This document shows, one piece after another, positions 55,377 through 62,008 of a DNA stretch of 64,000 nt. The notes below the pieces were generated by a model. The model saw nothing but the letters and a program-made list of their open reading frames with translations. It was not told the origin of the DNA and made no database searches. The position numbers and the translations under genes were made by a program. The stretch is taken from NCBI GenBank assembly GCA_034927345.1, contig JAYFQE010000008.1, forward strand, positions 96,318 to 160,317. The letters run 5' to 3'. Position 1 is the stretch's first letter, and every line of letters starts with the position of its first letter. This DNA is from JAYFQE01 sp034927345 (lineage in GTDB: Bacteria; Bacillota; Clostridia; Saccharofermentanales; UBA5734).

Positions 55377-55708
55377 CCTTTGTTCTCTTTTTTATGCGTC
55401 ACTATACTCGGATACCTGAACAATACTACACCTGCAAATCACAATGGCCGGATTCATAAAGTTTTTACGGGTAAAGAATGATCGGCCTATTGATAAAATA
55501 AGTATAGCATATCCGACTGAATTAGCAGCAATAAAATTATATGGGCAGATCCCCTCAACTAGACTAAAATGAAACTGTGGTTAAGATGCCCCGGACGGCT
55601 TCACGGCTGCCCTATAATCTGAGAGAGGTATCCCCCATGAATATTCACTTGATGATCGAGCGGCCGGGTTTGTTGAAAACGATCCATTAATGAAGGTAAG
55701 GCGGTGGT
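55377..55708. other. Intergenic region between cyclase and ZIP genes
   Basis: 332 nt without a recognised gene, AT-rich near 55480-55560. A 17-codon open frame at 55637-55690 on the plus strand (MNIHLMIERPGLLK start) with GAGAGG upstream ends 18 nt before the ZIP transporter gene and might be a leader peptide; evidence is weak. I see no riboswitch, terminator or convincing promoter. Confidence 0.3.
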
Positions 55709-56533
55709 ATGATGATCGATTGGCTGGCCGGATTCCCGCCCGTGACGCAAGCTTTACTGGGAACGATTTTTACATGGAGCATTACCGCTTTAGGCGCCGC
55801 GCTGGTCTTTTTCTTTAAGACCATTAAAAAGAGCGTGCTTAACAGCATGCTCGGATTTGCCGCAGGTGTTATGATTGCCGCCAGTTTTTGGTCTCTATTG
55901 GCTCCGGCCATCGAAATGGCCGGGAATCTGGGGCAGAATGCCTGGCTGACCGCTGCCGCCGGATTTCTGGCCGGCGGCGGCTTCCTGTGGCTGATCGACA
56001 AAATCATGCCGCACTTGCACGGCGGTTTGGACAGGAACCAGGCAGAAGGCATCCAAACGAATTGGCAGAGGAGCGTATTGTTGGTTCTGGCGATTACCTT
56101 GCACAATATACCGGAAGGGTTGGCTGTCGGCGTGGCTTTTGGCGCGGTGGCATTCCATCTGCCGTCGGCCTCTCTGACCGGAGCCGTCGCTCTGGCTATT
56201 GGCATCGGTTTGCAGAATTTTCCGGAAGGAGCGGCTGTTTCCATACCCTTGCGCCGGGAAGGATTCAGCCGGACTAAAGCTTTTTTGTATGGCCAGGCTT
56301 CCGGCCTGGTAGAACCTGTCGGCGGTGTTATCGGCGCCCTGGCTGTTGTATCCATGCAGCATATGCTGCCTTACGCCCTGTCCTTCGCTGCCGGCGCCAT
56401 GATCTATGTGGTTGTTGAAGAACTGATTCCCGAAGCGCAGCGCAACGAAGGCGGCAGCGCGACCGACATCGCAACGGTCGGCTGCATGATCGGTTTTGCC
56501 GTCATGATGGTTTTGGATGTCGGTTTAGGATAA
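55709..56533 (+). CDS. ZIP family metal transporter
   Basis: Membrane importer of 274 residues, probably for zinc or another divalent metal. It has eight membrane segments and the two ZIP metal-site helices with HNIPEG and QNFPEG; in the second, Asn/Gln replaces the usual His. Closest to the ZupT/GufA subfamily. The start is ATG 55709 or 55712. Confidence 0.93.
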   Translation: MMIDWLAGFPPVTQALLGTIFTWSITALGAALVFFFKTIKKSVLNSMLGFAAGVMIAASFWSLLAPAIEMAGNLGQNAWLTAAAGFLAGGGFLWLIDKIMPHLHGGLDRNQAEGIQTNWQRSVLLVLAITLHNIPEGLAVGVAFGAVAFHLPSASLTGAVALAIGIGLQNFPEGAAVSIPLRREGFSRTKAFLYGQASGLVEPVGGVIGALAVVSMQHMLPYALSFAAGAMIYVVVEELIPEAQRNEGGSATDIATVGCMIGFAVMMVLDVGLG

Positions 56534-56536
56534 AAA

Positions 56537-56563
56537 GCTGCCACTCGTTTGACAAGCGGCAGC
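56537..56563. terminator. Weak hairpin between ZIP and lipoprotein genes
   Basis: GCTGCC (56537-56542) and GGCAGC (56558-56563) flank a 15-nt loop, with GATTTT six nt further on. It lies between convergent genes and could serve either strand; the short stem makes it uncertain. Confidence 0.3.
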
Positions 56564-56602
56564 CTGATCGATTTTAATGAGTTAATAAAAACAACTATGG
56601 GT

Positions 56603-57097
56603 TTAGTCGAAGACTTGAATATTGCCGCCCATTAAATAACCTTCATTTTCATAGTTGTCGCCCGGTACGGAAACAAGGATCCAATCCTCGCGGCCGGGTT
56701 CGCCGCTGTCGTAAACGGCAACCTGCAGTTCTTTTTCATCGCCGTCGACTTTTTTATCCGGATCTATGACGCCGATAAAAATGGTTACGGGCTCATCATA
56801 ATCAACGACGATGGTTCCGGTGATAACACCATGGATTTTATAACCGGCTTTATGGTCATTGTATTGGAAATTACCGGTTGCTTCATACGTTTCTTCATCG
56901 ATTTGTTCGCCGATTTTGCAAGTAAAACCGAAGGTTGCCTTGCCGGCGTCATCATCCAAATTGGCAGCGGCAATGCTGATGCCGCCGTCCGATGAGAGGA
57001 TCCAGCCGCCGCCGCGAGCTGTTCCCGAACAGCCGGCAACACTGACGATAACCAAAACCAGAACGATAAACAAGGGAATAAGATGCAACTTTTTCAT
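56603..57097 (-). CDS. Small secreted lipoprotein, GGGW domain
   Basis: The 164-residue product has a lipoprotein signal ending VAGC at residue 23, then a short beta-rich domain starting with ARGGGWI and KATFGF. These two motifs recall the post-COAP-1 type domain found in Gram-positive surface proteins; I am not sure of that match. The C-terminal part is acidic. Start ATG 57097 has GGAGAG upstream. Function unknown. Confidence 0.7.
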   Translation of the reverse strand: MKKLHLIPLFIVLVLVIVSVAGCSGTARGGGWILSSDGGISIAAANLDDDAGKATFGFTCKIGEQIDEETYEATGNFQYNDHKAGYKIHGVITGTIVVDYDEPVTIFIGVIDPDKKVDGDEKELQVAVYDSGEPGREDWILVSVPGDNYENEGYLMGGNIQVFD

Positions 57098-57267
57098 GGC
57101 ATTCTCTCCTTTAATTGTTAATCGATCAATGAAATACCCAGGTACTCCATGATTCAGTAAGCGTTATGAACCATAAAGACGCATGAATCCGCCGGATTCG
57201 CTTGGCATAAAGGCTATGACTCTAAAACTGCCGGGATCAATACATCAGCGCTGCCGCCAATAAAGTG

Positions 57268-57296
57268 AGTATAACATACACGGCATTCGATTTGAA
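57268..57296 (-). promoter_or_regulatory. Promoter of lipoprotein gene with long leader
   Basis: On the minus strand TTCAAA (57291-57296) and TATACT (57268-57273) are 17 nt apart, with TG before the -10 (TGTTATACT). The leader would be about 165 nt and holds a perfect GAATCC/GGATTC hairpin at 57185-57199. I cannot place the leader in a known riboswitch class. Confidence 0.5.
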
Positions 57297-57422
57297 CAAT
57301 AAACGGGAAACGTTTAGAAAATAATAGTTAATACGTACAAGCTGAGAAATCATAAGGATGGTCTTTGCCAGTACATAATGATGAACGATTTGTGAAGAAT
57401 AGACAATAATAGTGAAAATAGC

Positions 57423-57451
57423 TTGACATTTTCGTTTATCTTGTCTATAAT
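57423..57451 (+). promoter_or_regulatory. Consensus sigma-A promoter of structured RNA
   Basis: TTGACA (57423-57428), 17 nt, TATAAT (57446-57451): a perfect match to the housekeeping consensus, the only one seen in this window. Transcription would start near 57458 and no protein-coding gene follows on this strand. Confidence 0.88.
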
Positions 57452-57457
57452 TAAGTC

Positions 57458-57730
57458 AGGCTCCAGGGAATACCACAAAGGTTAATGACAGAACGGACAG
57501 CCGCCGCATTCATGATGCGGAACGCGAAAGGGAATGGGTCAGTCACGAAAGTGAAGCCATTGCCGATCGGACAAATGAATAAGGTTTTGATGAAAAGTCA
57601 AAGTTTGGATCTGGAATCCAGGCTCCATACCGGACAAAGAAACTAAATTCAAGAGAACGATAAAATTTCGCATGAAAGGGCAACCGGGACGAAATGATCC
57701 TTTCGAAGGGTTCGCTGGAGTCCTTTTTTT
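57458..57730 (+). ncRNA. Unidentified structured RNA, about 270 nt
   Basis: A consensus promoter leads into about 270 nt with no credible reading frame and ends in an intrinsic terminator. The ends pair: 57458-57466 (AGGCUCCAG) and following bases with 57708-57724 (ending GCUGGAGUCCU), about 15 pairs with small bulges. Internal hairpins are CCGCAU/AUGCGG (57504-57520), UCAC-GAAA-GUGA inside an AAUGG/CCAUU stem (about 57533-57561), UGGA..CUGG-AAU-CCAG..UCCA (57606-57627) and AUUUCG/CGAAAU (57665-57695). CAGGCTCCA occurs twice (57457-57465, 57619-57627), so the 3' strand has two possible partners. Hallmark motifs of 6S, RNase P, SRP, tmRNA, T-box and common riboswitches were not found. Confidence 0.75.
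57706..57730 (+). terminator. Intrinsic terminator of structured RNA
   Basis: AAGGGTTC (57706-57713), loop GCTG, GAGTCCTT (57718-57725): eight pairs including two G-U, overlapping a run of seven T (57724-57730). An alternative ATCCTT-TCG-AAGGGT hairpin (57697-57711) would use the same left arm, an antiterminator-like layout. Confidence 0.78.
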
Positions 57731-57736
57731 ATGCTT

Positions 57737-58276
57737 TTATTCCATGGGCGCATTTCTGTCCCATTCAGCGACATAAGGCAAGTTGCGGCCGTTTTCATTG
57801 ATGTCCATTCCGAAGCCGACCAAACGGGTATCGGCGATCTCAAAGCCCCAATAGGCGATCGGCACATCGATCAGCTGCTGGTCGGGATTGATGAACAGCG
57901 TGCAGACACTCACGCTGGCGGGCATTCTGGCCTGAAGGTTCTGGACAAGATAAGCAGTTGTCAGTCCGGTGCGGATAATGTCCTCAATGACCAGGACATG
58001 TTTGCCGGTGATTTCCAGATCAAGATCCTTCGTAATACGAACGATACCTTTTTGATTGGTTGTGTGGGGATATGTTGCGATCGCCATAAAATCCAACTGG
58101 ATGGGCAGTTCGATAGAACGGGAGAGATCGGCAATAAAATAAAGCGAACCCTTGAGCACGCCGACCAGAATCAGATTTTGTCCGGCGTAGTCGCGGCTTA
58201 TTTGTTTACCCAGCTCCAGAATACGATCGCTTAGAACTGTTTCGGTAAAGAGAATGCGTTTTTCTTTATTGGGCAT
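57737..58276 (-). CDS. HPRT-like phosphoribosyltransferase with altered base pocket
   Basis: Type I phosphoribosyltransferase of 179 residues, closely built like hypoxanthine-guanine phosphoribosyltransferase: VGVLKGSLYF, DFMAIATY, RITKDLD, LVIEDIIRTGLT (PRPP loop) and VGFGMD with NENGRNLPY. Compared with Bacillus HprT from memory, the catalytic Asp in EDIID-S/T-G is Arg, the purine-contacting Lys (LLDKP) is Asn (LFINP), the stacking Phe (AFVVGY) is Arg (TRLVGF), and SSYG is ATYP. Fold and PRPP site are kept but the substrate may differ. It is the second gene of a two-gene operon. Confidence 0.82.
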   Translation of the reverse strand: MPNKEKRILFTETVLSDRILELGKQISRDYAGQNLILVGVLKGSLYFIADLSRSIELPIQLDFMAIATYPHTTNQKGIVRITKDLDLEITGKHVLVIEDIIRTGLTTAYLVQNLQARMPASVSVCTLFINPDQQLIDVPIAYWGFEIADTRLVGFGMDINENGRNLPYVAEWDRNAPME

Positions 58277-58290
58277 TTCCTGATCCTGCC

Positions 58291-59220
58291 TTATGATTTA
58301 TTAAATCGTTCAACCAAAGTTTGGAAATCCTTCTTATAGACAATCTTGATTTTAATTCCCGGATATAATTCACGCAATCGTTTGACTTTACGGTTCTTTA
58401 TCGTGACATATTTTTGATTCATAGTTGTCAATTCAATATACGTATCAAATTGAGTCAGATAAAAATCCGGACTGAAAGCCAGGGTGATATTGCCTTCAGC
58501 ATCCCATTCAATCGGAAAGGTTTTCGGTTCATAGATCCAATCGATTTGATACATATCCAGGATCTGGGCGAACTCGATCTCCGCCGCGTTCTTGAAAACG
58601 GGACGGTCGGGCAAATGGCTGACAACATCGGTATACTCTGTCTGCTTTTCAAGCTGGCGCCGTTGTTCATGCTCTTTTTGCAAAGCGATAACGGCGGCGA
58701 CACATTCTTCAACCGATAAGGCGGCGGTATTTAACGTCAGATGATAATGCGCCGCTTCGGCGAGATCTATGCCAAAAACTGTCGAAACAAAGCGTTTGTG
58801 TTTTTTATCGGCGGTAACCAGAATCTGTCCGGCATCAATATCGGAAACGTGGTATTGCTTTTTTATCCGGGCGATGCGTATGGCTTCCGGCGCTGTAATC
58901 CGGATATGCAGGGCATCTTTATCATCGGCAAAAATGATCTGCGAGCCGAAGCCGACAAGAACGGCGGATTGTGTTTGCGCATATTGGCGGAGCGATTGTT
59001 CCAGATGCTCTTTATAGGTGAGACGGTTGGGACCGACGATCAGATAATGCCTGGCGCTTTCTTTTAGGAGATGCAGTTCCTGAGGAGAAGCCAGATCCTT
59101 CAGAAACTTGGACAAGATGACATCTCTTGTGATCAATTCCCAGCCAAGCCGACGCGCCAGCGTTTCCGCGATTTCATCACCAAGGCTGCTCATTTGCCGC
59201 GAAATCGTCAGAATGGACAA
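58291..59220 (-). CDS. Cytidylate kinase-like protein fused to PD-(D/E)XK-like domain
   Basis: The 309-residue product has an N-terminal part of about 190 residues resembling the cytidylate kinase-like family (ISRQMSSLGDEIAETLARRL, with a degenerate P-loop). The C-terminal domain from residue 208 has an AEIEFAQIL helix, PDFYL (D252), YIELT (E263) and KNRKVKRL, laid out like a PD-(D/E)XK nuclease. I chose TTG 59220 because GGGGAGGAG lies just upstream and the family normally starts at this strand; ATG 59244 is possible. Operon with the HPRT-like gene, 14 nt apart. Confidence 0.72.
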   Translation of the reverse strand: MSILTISRQMSSLGDEIAETLARRLGWELITRDVILSKFLKDLASPQELHLLKESARHYLIVGPNRLTYKEHLEQSLRQYAQTQSAVLVGFGSQIIFADDKDALHIRITAPEAIRIARIKKQYHVSDIDAGQILVTADKKHKRFVSTVFGIDLAEAAHYHLTLNTAALSVEECVAAVIALQKEHEQRRQLEKQTEYTDVVSHLPDRPVFKNAAEIEFAQILDMYQIDWIYEPKTFPIEWDAEGNITLAFSPDFYLTQFDTYIELTTMNQKYVTIKNRKVKRLRELYPGIKIKIVYKKDFQTLVERFNKS

Positions 59221-59303
59221 ACACGACTCCTCCCCGAATCCCATCGCTCCTTGACAAGTTGTCTATTCTTGCAGATGCTTGGGCGTAATTTATTGTTGAT
59301 TTC

Positions 59304-59312
59304 ATTATATCA
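59304..59312 (-). promoter_or_regulatory. Extended -10 promoter of kinase-nuclease/HPRT-like operon
   Basis: Minus-strand TGATATAAT (TG-n-TATAAT) lies about 85 nt before the TTG start. No clear -35. Confidence 0.55.
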
Positions 59313-59318
59313 TATTGT

Positions 59319-59462
59319 TCAGGTGTTCGTCGCCAGCTTCTTTACGGGTTCTGCCGGCTTTTTGCGCATGGCCTCAATGTAGACCAAGGCGATTTTTTCT
59401 TCGCGGATTCGGGCGCCTTTTTTAGCTTTGTCGATATCTTTCTGATCTTCTTTGGCTACATT
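59319..59462 (-). pseudogene. C-terminal fragment of gene duplicated at window end
   Basis: In the minus-strand frame ending at 59319 the peptide contains EDQKDIDKAKKGARIREEKI and VYIEAMRKKP. The end of the window (63887-64000) encodes the same stretch as the tail of a gene that runs out of the window. Upstream of about 59462 the frame continues into unrelated AT-rich sequence, so this looks like a 5'-truncated copy. The parent protein is unknown; the segment is a charged helix. Confidence 0.6.
59351..59459. repeat. Direct repeat, left copy
   Basis: About 109 bp that match 63892-64000 in the same orientation with about 10-12 differences by eye. The right copy runs to the window edge, so its full length is unknown. 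The copies are 4.5 kb apart and bracket an AT-richer gene set. Confidence 0.8.
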
Positions 59463-59474
59463 ATTATTTATTAT

Positions 59475-59786
59475 ATTCAGTTCTACGTTGAACCCACAGA
59501 CTGGATAGCGCAAGTTGATGATGATTATTTGGCTGTAGTCGCACAACGCTGCTTCCTGGTTAACGAAAAGCTGGTCAGGCAATGCAAAGAATACGGCTAT
59601 GAATTAATCGATAGCGGGATGGGAAACAAGCGAAAACAAACCATCGATGAATTATATAGCCGGATTTTAAGCTGGGCGGTTCGATCAAGCCGGGTAACCG
59701 TCTTGTCTGCGCTTTCTGTAATCTGTGCCATCTTCCTGATATGTTCTTTCATGAACAAGCCCTGCTGTGGCATAAGCCCTGAATAA
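59475..59786 (+). pseudogene. Fragment resembling C-terminus of a small P-loop kinase
   Basis: An open frame without a proper start codon near its beginning reads QFYVEPTDWIAQVDDDY and later LVRQCKEYGYELIDSG, then TIDELYSRIL and a hydrophobic tail to the stop at 59784-59786. The DDDY, N-x4-R-x-C and ELIDSG pattern recalls the C-terminal end of small P-loop kinase-like proteins. The first in-frame ATG (59529) has no clear ribosome site. The N-terminal P-loop part is missing, so I treat it as debris next to the repeat junction. Confidence 0.45.
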
Positions 59787-59931
59787 GCAATATTATTATA
59801 TAAAACAAGACAATTTTACATTAGCTCATCTTTGTTAAAATGAGCTATAATCCATAGTATATTAGGTTCGGTATTTAAGTTTAAATTCTCATGAATTCAA
59901 CACAATATTTTATCAGGAGGGTGTATTTATG
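59787..59931 (+). promoter_or_regulatory. Twin leader, copy A (upstream of dehydrogenase)
   Basis: About 145 bp that align with 61861-62008 at roughly 75-80% identity by eye. The last 40 bp, from AATTCTCATGA through the ribosome site AGGAGG to TTTATGG, are nearly identical. Both copies hold TTKACA-N15-TAAAAT (here 59815-59820 and 59836-59841). Copy A also has a perfect palindrome TAGCTCAT (59822-59829)/ATGAGCTA (59840-59847) that copy B has lost. Probably a shared control region for the nearby AraC regulator. Confidence 0.65.
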
Positions 59932-59973
59932 GTATTTATTAACTTTTATCTTTTGGAGGAGATATATGAATAG
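59929..59973 (+). CDS. 14-codon leader peptide overlapping dehydrogenase start
   Basis: ATG 59929 follows AGGAGG and opens a 14-residue frame (MVFINFYLLEEIYE) whose stop TAG (59971-59973) overlaps the dehydrogenase ATG at 59966. In the twin leader B the same ATG is the true start of the downstream gene. It looks like a leader that couples translation. Whether it is translated is not shown. Confidence 0.5.
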   Translation: MVFINFYLLEEIYE

Positions 59974-60949
59974 ATTACGGATTGGCGTCATTGGACTTGG
60001 GCATAACGGTATGGCTTTCTGTGAGCGTTATGCAAACCATGCCCGATGTGAGCTGGCTGCAGTATGCGATAGGGATGAGGCCAGATTAAAGTATGCGGTT
60101 GATAAGTTTGGAGTCAGAGGATATAACGGATATGAAATTTTAAACGAAAAAGGTATTGACGCGATTTCTATACACACTCCCGATTGCCATCATGCTGAAC
60201 CCTTTATAAAAGCCCTTGAAACGGGTCATCATGTATTTGTGGAAAAGCCTATGGCAGATAATATAGAGGACTGTAAGCTTATGGTTGAAGCTTACAGGAA
60301 ACACAAGGGTAAAACCTGCATGGTAGGTCATGTTCTCAGGTTTGATAAATACTTCAGCATAGTAAAGAAATGGATCGATCTTGGTATATTGGGTGATATT
60401 TTCTATGTGGAAGCTGATTATATACATGATCTCAGATGCCAGTACCATATGGAAGAATGGAAGATTGTGAAGGAAATACCGATGCTGGGAGGAGGCTGTC
60501 ATCCTCTGGATATACTGAGATGGTATGTAGGAGACGCTATTGAAGTCAGTGCAATGTCAAACCATATCGCATATCCTGAGATGAAGGAGGATGCTTCCAT
60601 TATCGCCACTTACAGGTTTGCCAACGGGGCGGTAGGGAAAGTCACAACCCTTTATGGAAATGTCAGTCCGCGTCCTTATGTTTTCAACCTGTCCATCTAT
60701 GGTACCAAAGGCTCGATTGTCAGAGGTAAACTGAGCCTTGAAGGAATGGGCGAAAAATGGATGAATATGCCGGAGTCTTTTGATTCTGATCATGATTATT
60801 CGCCTGAGATAGAGCATTTCCTGACATGTATTGAAAAAAATCAAAAACCGTTGATAACACCTCAGGACGCGTCCAATACCGTAATAGCGGCTTTATATGC
60901 GGTAAAGGCTTGTAAGGAGAAAAGTATCTTGCAGATACCGGGTATATAA
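59966..60949 (+). CDS. Gfo/Idh/MocA family oxidoreductase (island)
   Basis: Predicted NAD(P)-dependent sugar dehydrogenase of 327 residues. Rossmann motif GVIGLGHNGMAFCERY, EKPMADNIEDCK (EKP motif) and GGGCHPLDILRWYVGD in the substrate domain. Start ATG 59966 has GGAGGA 5 nt upstream. It is AT-richer and uses AGA, AGG and ATA codons, unlike the other Gfo/Idh gene at 39949, with which it shares family but little close identity. It likely oxidises a sugar hydroxyl in an island pathway with the two genes at 62006 and 63108. Confidence 0.92.
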   Translation: MNRLRIGVIGLGHNGMAFCERYANHARCELAAVCDRDEARLKYAVDKFGVRGYNGYEILNEKGIDAISIHTPDCHHAEPFIKALETGHHVFVEKPMADNIEDCKLMVEAYRKHKGKTCMVGHVLRFDKYFSIVKKWIDLGILGDIFYVEADYIHDLRCQYHMEEWKIVKEIPMLGGGCHPLDILRWYVGDAIEVSAMSNHIAYPEMKEDASIIATYRFANGAVGKVTTLYGNVSPRPYVFNLSIYGTKGSIVRGKLSLEGMGEKWMNMPESFDSDHDYSPEIEHFLTCIEKNQKPLITPQDASNTVIAALYAVKACKEKSILQIPGI

Positions 60950-60995
60950 AGCTAAAAGCTCTATTGACTCCATAGTACCAAAAATTGATGGATGG

Positions 60996-61847
60996 TTATC
61001 TCATATGGCTATTTCTAAACTGTTCAGGCGACAAACCGGTACTTTGCCTAAATAGTTTACTAAAATAACTGTGCGTATTAAAACCGAGATTTAGCGCGAT
61101 TTGTTTGATGGTTAATTCTGGCTCTAACAGCAGCTTTTTACTAAAATCCAATCGATATTTGTTGATGTATTCCCCCGGTGTATATCCCGTATATTTTTTG
61201 AACAGCCTAAGCAGATAATAGGTACTCAGGTATGTGATTGATGACAGTTCGTCCAGAGTTATTTTCCTAAAATAATTCTGCTCAATGAAATTAATAACCG
61301 TATTCACCGGATTTGGATATTCAAATGGTAAGGTTTTTGTATTGCTGTTTTCTTTTTTGCTCTCTATATAAAGGTCTGTCAGCAGTGTATTAATCAGGTT
61401 GGAAGTTCTTATTTCAAAAAAAGAGTCTTTATCTGAGTTAAGGTTGTAAATATCCTTTAAAAGACAAGGAATACGGGAGGTGGCAGACAACGTAAATATT
61501 ACCTTGCTTTTTCCGGTAATGAGCTGGTAAAACCAATCGGCATCCTTCCCTCCGAAATAAATCCATAAAATTTCCCAGGGGTCTTTCTTATGTGGATAGT
61601 ACTTGTAGGGTTCGCTTAAGTGTATAAATGCAAGCTGGCCTGGAAGCACAGTGATTTTCTCATTCTGGCTGCATATATATCCCTTACCGGAGATGACATA
61701 AATAAGATAATAGTTTTGCTGATAGTAACTATCTTCATAAAAACTTTTATCACACTGATAATGCCCCACCGACTCTATATAAAAGAGGGCGTCTTTGGCC
61801 ATTTTGCTTGGGGAGAGGAAGTGGTGCAGGTATGTTCTTTGTTCCAT
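60996..61847 (-). CDS. AraC family transcriptional regulator
   Basis: The 283-residue regulator has an N-terminal cupin-type sensor (YLIYVISGKGYICSQ, VLPGQLAFIHLSEPYKYYP) and a C-terminal AraC domain with two helix-turn-helix units (TLDELSSITYLSTYYLLRLF and IKQIALNLGFNTHSYFSKLF). AT-rich coding. It is divergent from the gene at 62006, with the twin leader B in the 158-nt gap, and probably controls both leaders. Confidence 0.94.
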   Translation of the reverse strand: MEQRTYLHHFLSPSKMAKDALFYIESVGHYQCDKSFYEDSYYQQNYYLIYVISGKGYICSQNEKITVLPGQLAFIHLSEPYKYYPHKKDPWEILWIYFGGKDADWFYQLITGKSKVIFTLSATSRIPCLLKDIYNLNSDKDSFFEIRTSNLINTLLTDLYIESKKENSNTKTLPFEYPNPVNTVINFIEQNYFRKITLDELSSITYLSTYYLLRLFKKYTGYTPGEYINKYRLDFSKKLLLEPELTIKQIALNLGFNTHSYFSKLFRQSTGLSPEQFRNSHMR

Positions 61848-61860
61848 AATTTACCTCATT

Positions 61861-62008
61861 AACAGCAACATTATTATATAGAACAAGGCAATTGACATAA
61901 ACGCATTTTTATTAAAATGAACTACAATCTATATTATAGTAGATGCGGTATTCAAAAGTAAATTCTCATGATTTCAACACAATATTTTATTAGGAGGATA
62001 TATTTATG
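61861..62008 (+). promoter_or_regulatory. Twin leader, copy B (upstream of UROD-like gene)
   Basis: Second copy of the leader described at 59787-59931. It has TTGACA (61892-61897), 15 nt, TAAAAT (61913-61918), the conserved AATTCTCATGA block and TAGGAGGATATATTTATG, whose ATG at 62006 starts the next gene. It lies between divergent genes, suited to AraC control. The 15-nt spacer is short, which fits an activator-dependent promoter. Confidence 0.65.

Noticed and set aside
57640..57700. Partial likeness of the structured RNA to SAM-I or GEMM riboswitch motifs (GGGCAACC, GGGACGAAA)
   Set aside because: Only short scattered matches; the expected stems and spacing are absent and no regulated gene follows.
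57731..58234. 167-codon plus-strand frame after the structured RNA
   Set aside because: Antisense to the HPRT-like gene and preceded by a terminator; no ribosome site.
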